Part shown: positions 1-10,645 of the stretch, one piece after another | How the letters are laid out: every line of letters starts with the position of its first letter | Position numbering within the stretch: the stretch's first letter is position 1 | NCBI GenBank assembly: GCA_031771865.1 | Contig: JASISA010000026.1 | Span: 1,736,001 to 1,800,000 of the forward strand | Length of the DNA stretch: 64,000 bases | From: Nothophaeocryptopus gaeumannii | Lineage: Eukaryota > Ascomycota > Dothideomycetes > Mycosphaerellales > Mycosphaerellaceae | Direction: 5' to 3' | Translations under genes and position numbers: made by a program | The notes under the pieces: generated by a model | The model's input: the letters and a program-made list of their open reading frames with translations, nothing else | Told to the model about the DNA's origin: nothing | Databases searched by the model: none

Positions 1-2596
1 AGTTCCTTTTCACTTCTTCATACCTCCTCTCCTCCTCTTCCTCCTGCCCTCTCTTCTGCCGCAGCCTCTCCCGATACTCCTGCCACTCCGGAGTCGCCCG
101 CCACTCACGGACCCGGGCACGCCACTCTGCTGGTTCGGCTGGCATGAAGGGCGTTCGCAGACCTAATGGAGTGCGTGGCGGGAGGGTATAGCGTGTGTGG
201 AGAGGAGTGGCTTCGTTGGAGTCGCTGCTGGCAGGTCGAGATCTAGCGGAGTGGTAGTTTGAGAAGCCACTGGAAGTGGTGGCTGCGTTTGGTGAAGATG
301 TGATTGGGCTCAAGATAGCGTCGATAGAGGCTGTGATGTTTGATGGTAGGTGGTGAAGACGCGCTGGCGTGTTGGGGCCATTAGGGAATGTTGGACTTTC
401 TGGAGCCGAAGCGAACTGTTGGACGGTATTTAGCACATCAGTGGCATGGGTGGACTCCTTGATCCTCTGTCTTAGATCGGCCTGCAATTCAGTCTCGCGA
501 AGTCTCAGAGCATTGACTGTCTTTTGACGATCGGCGCTCTCGTTGTCGAGACGAGACTTGTCCATTTGAAGCTCATCGTTCGCTGTGCGACACCCTTCCA
601 AGTCTTCGGTCAATGTTTGTTTCTCGGTCCTTAGGCGCTCGCAGCGCTCGTCACTTATCTTGAGATCGTACTTGACGTTGAGATGGGCGTCTAGGCTGGC
701 ATCTGCAGTTTCTTTCGCCGCCTTCAACTGCTTTTCAAGAATGTCTTTCTCGGTCTCGAGTATGTCATGCTTGTCTGAGACCTCTTCAGCCCACTCCTGA
801 GTGATCTTGAGGTTCTGAGCCTGCGACTTGAACGAAGCTGCGAGCCTGTCGTATTTGTCCTGCAAGTCATCATGCGCCTTCTGCAAGTTGTTAAACGCTT
901 CGATGTCTGCTGACTCGGCTTGTCCCTGTTCGATTGCGGCACGAAGCTCGACGTTTCGTTCACGCTCTGCGGCGAGTTCACCCTTTAGGCTGTCATGCTC
1001 ATCAACCATTGCCGACATCTGTTCACCTAGTGCCATATTCTTCTCTTCTGCAGATTGGAACATCTCTTCCGATGTAGCAATATCGGCCAGAAGACCATCA
1101 CGTTCCGCTTTCAGAGAGCCATATTTAGAGTCCACGTCGTAGAAGGCTTCTTTCACCTCGTCCAGCTGCTGCATGACCTCCCCGCGTTGTCTGCGATACC
1201 TGTGCACCATGACACGAGACAGCTCGGCTCGCTCTCGAGGATCCTCTGATAGTGCAGCCTTGGGAGATCTGCCTTGACGAAAGTCATCCCACTGCTGGGC
1301 TTCAAACTTGTGTGCAAGCGCCGCACGGCTCTTTTGCAAGAACTCTGCGCTCTCAGCAGGCGTGCTCTTTTGTTGCGCACGCATCATGTATTCAGTCTCA
1401 GTGGCCAGTGCCACCTCTGGGTCCATATCCGTGGCTTGCAAAAGCAAGTCCATGCTCGAAGGAGAGTCTGGTAGCTCGTCTGTCACAGCGGGCTCAGCTG
1501 TGGGATCCTCATCCTCATGGTCACAACGCTCAGCGCCAGACTCAGGCGTTGGGGTCTCTGGCCGAGCTGATCCATCCGAGCGCATCCAGTCATCGCTGTC
1601 GTCGTCTTCTAGATCATCCCAAGATGTTCCCGTACCGATTGAGCTCTTCCTAAGCAGAGTATTGAAGTCAAGAGGGGCAACCTCTTGCACTGCCGGGTTC
1701 TTGGCGTCGTCTTGAGTGTCTTGATTGTACGCAGCCTCTGAACCTGGCTCTGCGAGAGCATATTGACGCTCGGCGGCTGCTTGGTCCCTGATGAGTCTCC
1801 GCTCCGTCGGAGATAGCGACCCATCAAACCCTTCATCGTCTTCGTTCTCGTCACCGTCTTCAGATGAATCATAATCTTCAAGCAAGTTTGCCAGACGGGT
1901 TTTCTTCGACTCAGGCGACTCAGGCGATCGTGGCGATGTTGGAGACCTCACCTGAGCCTTTCTCGCCAAGGGGCTGGAACCCTTAATCCTCTGATCTAGA
2001 GGCGTTGGTTTTGTGCGCGTCCCTAGCAGGCGGTATCTCACGTTCAGCGTCGGAATTACTGGCCCAACAGTATCGCCATCGGAATCGTATTTCGCAGCCG
2101 AAGTCCTTGGACGGTAATCGTACTCGTAACCCCGGGATGTTTCGTATTGAATGCGCCGGCGAGTACGAGGCGTGAACTCGATCTCATCCTCTTCATAGTC
2201 CGATGTGCTTGGTGTGGTGGGTGCATCGTTCGAATCGTTCGAACTGTTCATGGCCTGCAGAGCTGCGCTGAAGTCTTCAAATTGCTGTTGCTGCTCGTCG
2301 GACAGTGGCTCTGATTTAGTATGCGCAGCCTCTCGATCATTCCCGTTGCCCTCCTGATCATCATCGTCGTCGTCGTCGTCGTCGCTATCGCTGAAGGCTG
2401 ATTCCAACCCCCTAGTTTCTCCTCCAGATGCGGGATGTTCATCCAATATCGCTTGGTAGTCCGCGGCGTCGGGAAAAGCCTCTGGCGTTTGTTCGTTTGG
2501 TGCATTCGGTGCAGGTTTCTGTGTATCGTTTCTCAAGTCGACCTCTACAAGCTGGTTGACGAGGTCGACGTTTTCCGTTTGGTTTACTGAATCCAT
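1..2596 (-). CDS. Acidic coiled-coil protein, 3' end beyond the window
   Basis: One uninterrupted frame runs from an ATG at 2596 to the left edge, giving at least 865 residues; the C-terminus lies outside. I do not recognise the family. The N-terminal third is acidic and disordered, with a nine-aspartate run near residue 70 and several Ser/Pro/Glu-rich stretches. From about residue 460 to 720 the sequence is a long heptad-like coiled coil rich in Glu, Lys, Ala and Leu. After a Ser/Thr/Pro-rich linker the visible end turns strongly charged (Arg/Glu-rich). The composition suggests a structural or scaffold protein, perhaps nuclear or microtubule-associated, but that is inference only. No intron is needed. 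The start is the first ATG of the frame and is followed by a typical acidic N-terminus. Confidence 0.8.
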   Translation of the reverse strand, partial: MDSVNQTENVDLVNQLVEVDLRNDTQKPAPNAPNEQTPEAFPDAADYQAILDEHPASGGETRGLESAFSDSDDDDDDDDDQEGNGNDREAAHTKSEPLSDEQQQQFEDFSAALQAMNSSNDSNDAPTTPSTSDYEEDEIEFTPRTRRRIQYETSRGYEYDYRPRTSAAKYDSDGDTVGPVIPTLNVRYRLLGTRTKPTPLDQRIKGSSPLARKAQVRSPTSPRSPESPESKKTRLANLLEDYDSSEDGDENEDDEGFDGSLSPTERRLIRDQAAAERQYALAEPGSEAAYNQDTQDDAKNPAVQEVAPLDFNTLLRKSSIGTGTSWDDLEDDDSDDWMRSDGSARPETPTPESGAERCDHEDEDPTAEPAVTDELPDSPSSMDLLLQATDMDPEVALATETEYMMRAQQKSTPAESAEFLQKSRAALAHKFEAQQWDDFRQGRSPKAALSEDPRERAELSRVMVHRYRRQRGEVMQQLDEVKEAFYDVDSKYGSLKAERDGLLADIATSEEMFQSAEEKNMALGEQMSAMVDEHDSLKGELAAERERNVELRAAIEQGQAESADIEAFNNLQKAHDDLQDKYDRLAASFKSQAQNLKITQEWAEEVSDKHDILETEKDILEKQLKAAKETADASLDAHLNVKYDLKISDERCERLRTEKQTLTEDLEGCRTANDELQMDKSRLDNESADRQKTVNALRLRETELQADLRQRIKESTHATDVLNTVQQFASAPESPTFPNGPNTPARLHHLPSNITASIDAILSPITSSPNAATTSSGFSNYHSARSRPASSDSNEATPLHTRYTLPPRTPLGLRTPFMPAEPAEWRARVREWRATPEWQEYRERLRQKRGQEEEEERRYEEVKRN

Positions 2597-3265
2597 GGAA
2601 GCCAGATTACTTACTATGAATATATACAAATGAAAAGGAGGACCCGCCTCTAAACTGTAATGAATGTCGCTGTTTAGAACTTACAGTATGAAATGAAGCA
2701 TGAAAACGTTGCGAAATGGAAGCCGTCAAGCGTTCCGTGTAGTTGATGTTGATGTTCGCCACTCCATCGGGGTTATCGCTTTGATGTCATTCGCATATTC
2801 TGGCGAACAATGAAAGGCTGCTTTGAGGGGCGCGCTGTGAAGATGCTGCCAATTTCACGGAGCGAGTCAACAAAGCGGGCAACAGTCATGTACAAAGGTC
2901 TTGTAAAAGCCGCAAAATTAAGATCCAGATGTAGATGTCAAGTCACCCGACTTGCATCGCAGACCGTCTCCAACTATAGTCGTTGGAGTCTCTTTGTTCG
3001 CGATATGGTTCTCCTCCGGGCGCGATGCGTATGTATGGCGTTCAACGTCGAGAGCTCTTGTGCGGTCTTCGCAACGGATATCGAAGCGGACTCTGCGGCA
3101 AGATCGACCATCTCGATACCGTCGACCGATGGCCTTGCTCGAGCTGGAGACCTTTCAGCTACCGACAAGATGTCCTCGTATGTCGTGAAACCCATATCCT
3201 CCACTATTGACTGGCAATGGCTTGGTTCGTACGTGGAGCTTGCACAGTTATTATGCAGATGGCAT
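2597..3265. other. Intergenic, nothing recognised
   Basis: Spacer between the coiled-coil gene start and the 3' end of PET8, both on the minus strand. It should hold the promoter of the coiled-coil gene. Open frames here overlap each other on both strands and resemble nothing. Confidence 0.6.
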
Positions 3266-4177
3266 TCACCTCCCACCAAGCATGTTGCTAGCCCATTGGT
3301 AGCTGCCAAGGAAGACAGCACCACCAATGCTGATCCACATAGTCCTGGGCCCAATGCCACTAAGGAAGACGCGCCCGCCTTCCTCGGTCCAGATTCTCTT
3401 GGTCAGCGTGAAGATGTCCACTCTTGTGCTTGAGAGCATCATCCGGGTCTTGAGCACATCCAGCGGAGTAGTCAGGCCTGCAGCAATCGCTCCCGACATT
3501 GCACCGTAAATTGAGCTTTCAGCTGCCGTGACGTCTGTTGGCTTTAGTCCTTGTCCTTGCCTTTGTTGCAATGACCACTTCTTCAAGCCTTCCCATAGCG
3601 GAAATTGGATAATGGTGAAGGGCACTTCGCGCATGACGGTGATACCCCAGCCTCGGTAGAGCTCTCGCCAGACATGGGCTATCCCATACGTACTCCTCTG
3701 TTGTAAGATTGAGGTCAGAGCGGCCAGCGAGCTGGGATGCTGCTTGGCCTGAGCTCGCTGCTTGACGACCTCAGTGGGGACTCTCACAGCACACGCGGCG
3801 ACTTCTCCCAGCGTAGCCGCCGCCATGTGTGTCGCTGCTTCTCCCATATTGCCTTTCGCATGTGGCGCGAGATACCTCTTTGTCCCTTCATATGTCACAA
3901 AGAACAATGCGGCTCCCGGCGCGGAGCCCACTGCTGCTGAGCCCACGCCATTGTAGATGCCGCGAAAGCCGCCCGAAGCCCAGAAGCCGGCGGAGGATTG
4001 AAGACGGGTCTTGAGAGTGTCGAGCGGGTAGAGAGAGACGTCTACGGTGGTTCCGGCTATGCCGCCTGCCTATGCATGTCAGTTAAGATAGACTTTGAAG
4101 CTTGATGCCAGAGCCGAGCTTCGTACAAACAATGAGCGCAAGTACGGTGACTCGACTAGCTTCTTTTCTGCTTCCAT
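3266..4177 (-). CDS. PET8: Mitochondrial S-adenosylmethionine carrier (Pet8/SAMC)
   Basis: Member of the mitochondrial carrier family (SLC25) that imports S-adenosylmethionine across the inner membrane for methylation, biotin and lipoate synthesis in the matrix. Two exons are inferred, 4177-4127 and 4069-3266, with a 57-nt GTACGA...ATAG intron in phase 0, giving 284 residues, the same length as yeast Pet8. The junction joins PYLRSLF to AGGIAGTTVDVSLYPLDTLK, restoring the first transmembrane helix and first carrier signature (PLDTLKTRL). The second signature is the diverged VRVPTEVVKQR and the third is TPLDVLKTRMM; the PTEVVKQRAQ form is typical of SAM carriers. The ORF alone would start inside the protein at a later Met. 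An in-frame ATG further upstream would give a short alternative exon (MTAPLTK) lacking the conserved PYLRSL segment, so I prefer 4177. Confidence 0.88.
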
Positions 4178-5013
4178 TATGTAGCAAGTCAACACCAAAG
4201 ACACCCCAACGCCGGGCAAGAAAGCAAGATGGTGAAGAGTAGATGAAGGTACCTTAGTTAGGGGAGCCGTCATACGATTGATGGAAATCTCGGAGATGGT
4301 TCGCACCGCACCCCCGATCATCTCCGCCCTCCGCCTCACCACCACCCTCCTGCCTCCCAAACTCTTCGTCCCGACCTGCTTCGTCCATCAACACATCTGT
4401 CAGCACGAGATACGAGACAAAGAAGCAAGCAAGCGTCGATGCTGCGTGCAACACGAACATTCACGCCATTGATCTCTCACCGTAGACCCCGTTGCGTGCT
4501 CGAGACCGCCGGATCAGTACTCCGTCGTACCCGGCCTCCCAACGAACGCGTTGTCGAGATGGCAACAAGCTGCTGGCGATGACACTGACCACCAGGCCGA
4601 TATCCGTGCAACATTATTGAGATGCCATGATAAGGAACAGGTAGTTCAAGCGAGACGACCCTGTCTTTCGTGGCGAATGCTTTGCATTGCTTGTGGAGAA
4701 CCTTATCTTGGCCATAACCGAATATGGCAGGTCTGCGACATCCAAGTTGCATTTAGATGAATCTCCTGCAAGACCTCTATGGGTACGCATGAGGCTAGCA
4801 GGCCTACTGCTATCGATTGCAGCCCTTCGTACGACCATGAGTAACTCGGCAAGTTGATGACGTTGGCAATACTGTTTCTCTTTATATCCCTCATTCTATC
4901 AGCGCAGAAGACTTGATGTGGAATTAATACATGGCTGCCGCCCAGCTTACGGACTGCTTCGTGGAGAAGTCTTTTTGAGCTGCGCACGTTTCTTTCTGTT
5001 CCAAGTCGGCAGC
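4178..5013. other. Divergent intergenic region PET8 / sedolisin
   Basis: Upstream region shared by two divergently transcribed genes. No coding potential or repeat recognised; short ORFs on both strands look like chance frames. Confidence 0.6.
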
Positions 5014-6871
5014 ATGAAAAGCTCAATCATTGTTGCTTTGTGCGGACTGATCACAGCTCTCGCCGTGCCGCTGGAGAAGAAGGCTGACTATGCCATCAAA
5101 GACAAGCACTATATCCCTCCTGGATGGAGAAGACTGAATAGAGCGCATCCGGTAAGGAGCATTAGATTTACCATGAGATGGAGCTGATGAGGTACAGCAC
5201 CATACCATTGAGCTACGTATTGGCCTGCAGCAGCACAACTTCCGCGAGCTCGAGCGCCACCTGTACGAAGTCAGTGACCCGGATCACGATCGTTATGGGG
5301 AACATCTTGCCGCAGGCGACATTCATAGCTTGATTGCTCCTACCGAAAACGCGCTTCGAACGACCCACGAATGGCTTGAGGAAAGTGGTGTCCGCCTCGA
5401 CCAGGTCAGATACAGCAACGCAAAAGACTGGCTCATCGTCAGACTTCCAATTGGCGAAGTCGAGAGCCTACTGGACACAGAGTACCATGTCTACGAGAAC
5501 GAAGCCGGCAGCCGCATCGCTCGTGCCCTTCAATACAGCTTGCCACGCTCGCTCCACGGACATATTGATATCATTCAGCCTACAAATCACTTTGGCGATC
5601 CCAGGAAACTGAGCCAACTCCACAAAGGGGCTCGTCTACACAAACGCAGCTCGAATTCGATCGTGCACAGCCTTGCAGCCCAGAATGCAACCAACAGCAG
5701 CGCTGTTTGTACGGAAGACGCAGTCACCAGCGAATGTCTGCGAACTCTGTACAAGACCATCGACTACACCCCACAGGTCCCGACCGAGAATTGGGTAGCA
5801 ACGACAAACTACCTGAACGAGACTGCCAATTACTCAGACTTTCACATCTTCGTGTCCGAATTTCGAAAAGATGCCGATTCCTCCTATCAATACAACTACA
5901 TCACCATCGCCAACGCCACAAATCATCAATCCCTTGAGACAACATACTATGGCGATCTCGACCTCGAAGCGAATCTCGACGTACAGACCGTCGGCGGCTT
6001 CGCCTATCCCACACACTTCACGACCTACGCCACTGGAGGCTCACCACCCTTCAATGCTGACATCAACACCCCTACCGATACGAACGAACCTTACCTCGTC
6101 TGGGCGGAATACTTTCTGTCTCAAGACTCTCTTCCTTACACGATTACGACCTCCTACGGTGACGATGAACAGACTGTCCCGTACAGCTACGCCAAGCGCG
6201 TCTGTCAAGAATTCGCACAGATGGGCGCGCGAGGAGCCACGCTTTTCTTCTCAGCCGGAGATGACGGCGTCGGGCCTAATGGAACATGCACATCCAACGA
6301 CGGCAAGAACACAACAATGTTCCTCCCGGAATTCCCTGCTTCGTGCCCTTACGTGACGACCGTCGGCGGCACGAGAGGCTTCTCTCCTGAAATCGTCGCT
6401 TACGATACAGGCAATGGATATGTCGGCGGCGGAGGCCTCTCAAACTACTTCCCCTGACCCGCGTATCAGGATGATACTGTGTCGATCTATTTGTCCTCAA
6501 TCGGCTCCCTCCATTCCGGCCTCTACAATCCCTCCGGTCGCGCCTACCCGGACATCTCCGCGCAAGGCTACTCCTTTGTAATCATCTATGCCGGCCAAGA
6601 AGTCCTCCTCGACGGAACATCCTGCTCTTCTCCCACCGCCGCGGGTATCTTCACCAACGTCAACGATGCACTGGTTGCTGCTGGGAAGAAACCGCTGGGA
6701 TTCATGAATCCTTGGTTGTATAAGCATAGTGGAAAGGGGTTTAATGATGTCACCATTGGGAACGTGTATGGGTGTGATGGGTCTGGTTTCCCGGCGCAGG
6801 CGGGATGGGATGCGGCGACTGGGTGGGGCACGCCGGATTTTGAGGGAATTAGAGGAGTGCTGGGGGTATGA
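5014..6871 (+). pseudogene. Sedolisin-type peptidase (S53, tripeptidyl-peptidase) with in-frame stop
   Basis: Secreted acid serine-carboxyl peptidase. Exon 1 is 5014-5151, encoding a signal peptide with hydrophobic core SSIIVALCGLITALA; a 46-nt GTAAGG...ACAG intron follows, and exon 2 runs from 5198. The activation prodomain and catalytic domain are recognisable: EANLDVQ carries the catalytic Glu and Asp, SAGDDGVG the oxyanion Asp, GTSCSSPTAAG the nucleophile Ser, and a C-terminal GWDAATGWGTP calcium-site region. Length would be about 603 residues, normal for the family. A TGA at 6455-6457 (codon 466) interrupts the conserved GGGLSNYFP-PAYQDD stretch; the same frame then stays open to 6871 and contains the catalytic Ser. 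Family members usually have Arg here, so CGA to TGA is the likely change. It is a very young pseudogene, a readthrough case or a sequencing error. The start at 5014 is chosen over an upstream in-frame ATG (4918) because it begins the signal peptide. Confidence 0.85.
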
Positions 6872-7666
6872 GAGAGGGGGGAGGGAGGCGGGTTGGGAGT
6901 GTTCCGGCAATAGGATGTTCTGATGGCTGTCTATATGTTTTCCAGATGTGTGTTTCTGAAGATGGGGTCGAAGGAACACTATGCTGCTAGGTGGATGAGA
7001 GCGGCGCCGAGAGACGATGGAGAGGCGGAATACTAGGTGAGAAGAGTTGCAAACTTGATGGAGGACATGTATCGAATGTGGTTGTATTCCATATCGAAAA
7101 GTGGATGCAACTTGGTACAAATATGGTCTCCGTCGACTGCGGAATCAGCAAAGTTCTATTTCAGCCAGATATCCACCAGCAGAGTACGGGTTCAGCACAT
7201 TGTGGATTTAGCACATGCGGATTCAGCAGGACGCGGAACAGTAGACTGCGGAACTGCGGAATCAGCACGATGCGGATTCAACGGAAAGTCAATCCTCAAG
7301 TCAAACTCCAGGTGAAGTTCTGGAGCCCCTGCATCTCCGGCAAAGCCCAACCATTGCTACATGCCCACCTGCAAGACATTGAGCAGCTGCAAGTGAGCTT
7401 GATTTGTATGAGTCCACCACAAAAATCTGCTTCACTCCTGCTCCCCAACGTCGATGACGTGGCAGGAGAGGTTCACCGGTTGGCCGCGAAGCACTTCTTG
7501 AGCCTCTTCTTTTCCAGAAGTCAACCTCCACCTTGACTCACCACGAAATCGACCTGACACTACCAAATAAAACCCGGCTCTTCCACCTTGCCACCACACA
7601 CCAAACACCCCAATCGCCCTCCAGCATCCTGTTGACCTTCAACCCGCGCGAGAGACTACCGACACC
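6872..7666. other. Intergenic spacer with a minisatellite-like block
   Basis: Non-coding by inspection apart from the degenerate repeat at 7137-7283 listed separately. The last 100-200 bases are the leader of the next gene. Confidence 0.6.
7137..7283 (+). repeat. Degenerate short tandem repeat around GCGGATTCAGCA
   Basis: About seven imperfect copies of a 12-14 nt motif of the form TGCGGAATCAGCA / TGTGGATTTAGCA / TGCGGATTCAGCA / TGCGGATTCAACG, spaced 15-30 nt apart. It is not part of a credible gene. Confidence 0.6.
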
Positions 7667-8197
7667 ATGTCGATCAACCTGACTCCTCGCGAGCAAGAGC
7701 TCCTCTGCGGCGTCATCGAAGTCATGAAAGCCGACGTACGCTTTCATCCCCCATCATATCAACTACGCTCATTGATATTCCTTCCAGATCTCCTGGCCCG
7801 AAGTCGCAAAAATCGCCAGCTTCACCAATGCCAAGCAGGCTCGCGACAAGTGGCCAGGCGTTCGCGCCAAGATTGTCGCTGCGAATGCCAACAAGGAGGG
7901 CGGCGCGGCTGGTGCTGCGACTCCAGGTGATAGTGGAAAGAAGATGGTTGTGAAGGGGAAGCGCAAGGCTTGTGAGTGGAATCGAATGTGTGAGAGAGAT
8001 GGCGGCGGTTCCCTGATCGGGTTATAGCTGAGGCTGAGGATGACGACGAGGAAGAGACTCCGGCTAGGGCTAAGGCGAAGGCCAAGAAGCCGAAGACCAA
8101 GAAGGCGGATACTCCGGTAGCTAGCGACGAGGGCGAGAAGGTGAAGGAGGAGCAGAGCGACGCCGACGCCGACGCCGACGCCGATCTCCTCAAGTGA
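7667..8197 (+). CDS. Small lysine-rich protein with SANT/Myb-like N-terminus
   Basis: Three exons are inferred: 7667-7735, 7788-7971 and 8028-8197, with introns of 52 and 56 nt (GTACGC...CCAG and GTGAGT...ATAG), giving 140 residues. The N-terminal 50 residues (LTPREQELLCGVIEVMKAD, ISWPEVAKIASF, ARDKWPGVR) have the spacing of a SANT/Myb-like helical unit, with three conserved-looking aromatic positions. The rest is low complexity: acidic DDDEEE, then alternating Ala/Lys (AKAKAKKPKTKK), and a final repeated Asp-Ala tract encoded by GACGCC repeats. This arrangement is seen in small fungal nuclear proteins. A chromatin or DNA-binding role is inference from composition. A long minus-strand ORF over the gene is an antisense shadow. 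Confidence 0.75.
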
Positions 8198-8363
8198 GAG
8201 ATGGACTAAGAGAACTCGAGCGCCTTCCACCGTTCTGAAAGATACAATAAATTGGAGAAGACCAGGAGCAGTCGAGCTAGAAGCGCTGGAGTTCCGGTTG
8301 AAAAACTAGAATTCCGGTCCAGAGATAGCCGCATGACTGGACGATACAACACGAGTATAAATA

Positions 8364-9384
8364 CTAGCCTGCAATACCCAGATCCAGTTCATACGCAACT
8401 CCCATTGCCAGAAGACTCGCAAGAGCAGCCATCACGAAATTGACTCCGTTGTTCGTCAGCCAGTCAGACCCAATCGGGACCCTGGTACCTCCAGGAAGGA
8501 CCTTAACCCTCTGGCCTCCAGAACCTTCGATGACTTTTCCGCTTCCCTTGTCCGTGACTGTTACCTGCACCAGTGCGCCCAGAACAGAGTCAATGATACT
8601 TCCCGCCAATCCCGAAGCAGATAGGAGAGCTGCGGTCTTCACATCGACTTCGGTCTTTGGTGTTGCGAAGTAGACGGCTGAGACAGCAACAAGTGTGAGC
8701 AAGAGGCTGCCCAAGGCGCCGTACTTTAGTCCATCTAGCGTAACGCCACCATTCGTTCCTTTTGGTACTTTCTTCCAAGGCGCCGTGATCATGAATGGCT
8801 CAGAAGTGGATAGAATCCCGAGCTCGGAGCTGAAGGTGTCGGCAGCTACAGCGGCGTATTGTGCGACTACGCCAATAGGCAGCACCTTCTGCAGAGCGGG
8901 AAGGTGTGGTCCCGCGGAGATGGACAGCTGGGACGATATGAAAGGCGTACTGTTCAGCAGGTACGCATGAGCTACGATGAGTATGCATGCAAACCCTGAG
9001 TTGGCGAAGACTTGTGCTGAACTTCGGGCTCCTTCGCCGCCTGCTCCGCCGGATGCGGATTGTGTGAGGTGGGATTTCTTGTCGTGGCCGATCTGTTTGG
9101 TGTCAGCATGTGAAGGGGCATTGGAATGGTATGATGGTCCCGACCTTCGTTACAAAAGTTCCAAACAGGAAGAAAACCATCAAGAGCCAGAAGAAGGCGG
9201 GCCAGGGGTGTATCATGTGAATAACGGCGACGAAGATGCCGGAGACAATGCCGCCAGGGGTGAGCTTCTTCTTGAGGAGCGCATAGCTGACGAGGCCGAC
9301 GGTGGCCGTTATTTGGGAGGCATGATCTCTCGCGAAGGTTGTGATGTCCATATTGAAGTTCGATATTTGCTTGCGTAGGCTCAT
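8364..9384 (-). CDS. TMEM19 / DUF92 integral membrane protein
   Basis: Two exons, 9384-9145 and 9092-8364, joined across a 52-nt GTCGGG...ACAG intron with a CTGAC branch site; 322 residues from 9384, or 311 if the Met at 9351 is used. The junction restores the family signature GHDKKSHLTQSASGGAGGEG followed by QVFANSG, and a second block AADTFSSELGILS precedes FMITAPWKKVPKGTNGGVTL. There are at least five hydrophobic segments, so it is a multi-pass membrane protein. DUF92 proteins in plants include a phytyl-phosphate kinase (VTE6) and bacterial members are related to polyprenol-phosphate enzymes, but the fungal function is not established. It is divergent from the HET gene across about 390 bp. 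Confidence 0.85.
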
Positions 9385-9772
9385 CCACTGTGAGGCAGTC
9401 GAAGTTGAAGGGCGACGTTGTCGGAACGTTTCGGCTCCTCGGGCCGTGAACCCACTCTCGAGATGGTCCCTTGCCCTTGCTGTTTGTATCGCGTCCCTCT
9501 GTGGCAACTGAATACCGCAAAGGTCGGCGCCCATGGCCATGTAAAGTCCATACCAATGTTGATATGACGAATCTGCCCAATGAGGCCTGCTATGGCTCTG
9601 TGTGTGTGTCTGCAGGTCTCCAGGCGCTGTGGGAGTGGCCGTTGCGAATGCACAGCCCTCCACATGCACACTCGCTTGTCTGGGCTGAGTAGAGAACTTC
9701 AGCCCATCGACCTATCTGAAAGCGTCAAATCCGTAAGATCGCGTTCGTTCAAGAGCGTGATTTGGGGTGACG
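9385..9772. promoter_or_regulatory. Divergent promoter region DUF92 / HET gene
   Basis: Only about 390 bp separate the two divergent starts, so it must contain both promoters. No specific element is asserted. Confidence 0.4.
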
Positions 9773-10645
9773 ATGAGACTGCTCAATACACACACCCTCG
9801 AATTCACAGACTTTCAGGATGACGGGGAAAGACCAGCGTATGCTATCGCCTCGCATCGCTGGACCGGCACAGAGATCACGCATCAGGGGTTCAAGGAAGC
9901 GAATCTTGACCGCACAGGGAATTCGGGCCTTGTCAAAGTCTGGCACTTCTGCGGCGTAGCATCTAAGATCTGGAAACTGGACTGGCTCTGGATTGATACT
10001 GTCTGTATCAATAAAGAAAGCAGCACAGAACTGCAAGAAGCAATCAATTCCATGTTCCGCTGGTACGAGCAAGCAGCCATCTGCATTGTCTGGCTGAATG
10101 ACGTGCGGGAATTGAACAGGCCCTCTTCCCAAATCCGGAAAGATTTCGAGGAGAGTGACTGGTTCTTGCGTGGATGGACATTGCAGGAGCTTCTTGCACC
10201 GCCGATAGTAGTGTTCTTGAACTCTGCCTGGGAGGTTATCGGTCACAAGTCCACTTCGCGATCTCTGGAAGCTCCGCAGAGCGAATTCAGATTCACTGAT
10301 CTTCGAGCACCACTTAATCACTGGGTAGCGGACATCACCAGCATCGATGAACGCGTCTTGTCTGACTACTCCAAGGCTGGGGCTCTCACTATCAGTGGAA
10401 AGCGAGCTTGGATGAGGAACAGAAAATGTACGCGTATAGAAGATAACGCCTACTGTCTGCTTGGCATATGCGGAGTTCATCTACCTCTGATTTACGGCGA
10501 ACGCGAGCAGGCCTTCGACAGATTGGAAGAGGCGATTGAAAGGAGAGCCCGCAAACAGGAGCGGCTCGGGAAAGGAAAACTTGCTCTCCTCGCCAAAGGG
10601 ACCCTTTACAAGCATGGCTCGTGGCTGGAAGGCCCTCGGGAGTAA
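9773..10645 (+). CDS. HET-domain protein (heterokaryon incompatibility type)
   Basis: Single-exon gene of 290 residues; an ATG two codons earlier (9767) is equally usable, but MRLLNTHTLEF at 9773 matches the usual start of HET proteins. The HET domain core is complete: YAIASHRW, then LDWLWIDTVCINKESSTELQEAINSM, YEQAAICIVWLND, and WFLRGWTLQELLAP. A later RIEDNAYCLLGICGVHLPLIYGE block, typical of the subfamily, is also present. HET domains trigger cell death on fusion of incompatible hyphae and resemble TIR-type signalling domains; whether this copy acts in incompatibility cannot be told. It ends shortly after the conserved region and lacks the long C-terminal repeat domains of classical HET-D/E proteins. 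Confidence 0.88.
   Translation: MRLLNTHTLEFTDFQDDGERPAYAIASHRWTGTEITHQGFKEANLDRTGNSGLVKVWHFCGVASKIWKLDWLWIDTVCINKESSTELQEAINSMFRWYEQAAICIVWLNDVRELNRPSSQIRKDFEESDWFLRGWTLQELLAPPIVVFLNSAWEVIGHKSTSRSLEAPQSEFRFTDLRAPLNHWVADITSIDERVLSDYSKAGALTISGKRAWMRNRKCTRIEDNAYCLLGICGVHLPLIYGEREQAFDRLEEAIERRARKQERLGKGKLALLAKGTLYKHGSWLEGPRE

Noticed and set aside
2810..3433. 207-codon plus-strand ORF overlapping the 3' end of PET8
   Set aside because: Half of it is antisense to the clearly real carrier and the rest lacks protein-like composition.
6422..6469. A 48-nt GT...CTGAC...CAG segment covering the premature TGA of the sedolisin, frame-preserving if spliced
   Set aside because: Removing it would delete the conserved GGGLSNYFP block, and the 5' site GTCGGC is weak; a point nonsense mutation is simpler. 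RNA reads would decide.
7769..8230. 153-codon minus-strand ORF rich in Leu/Ser
   Set aside because: Antisense of the Lys/Ala/Asp-rich small protein, whose codon repetition opens the reverse frame.
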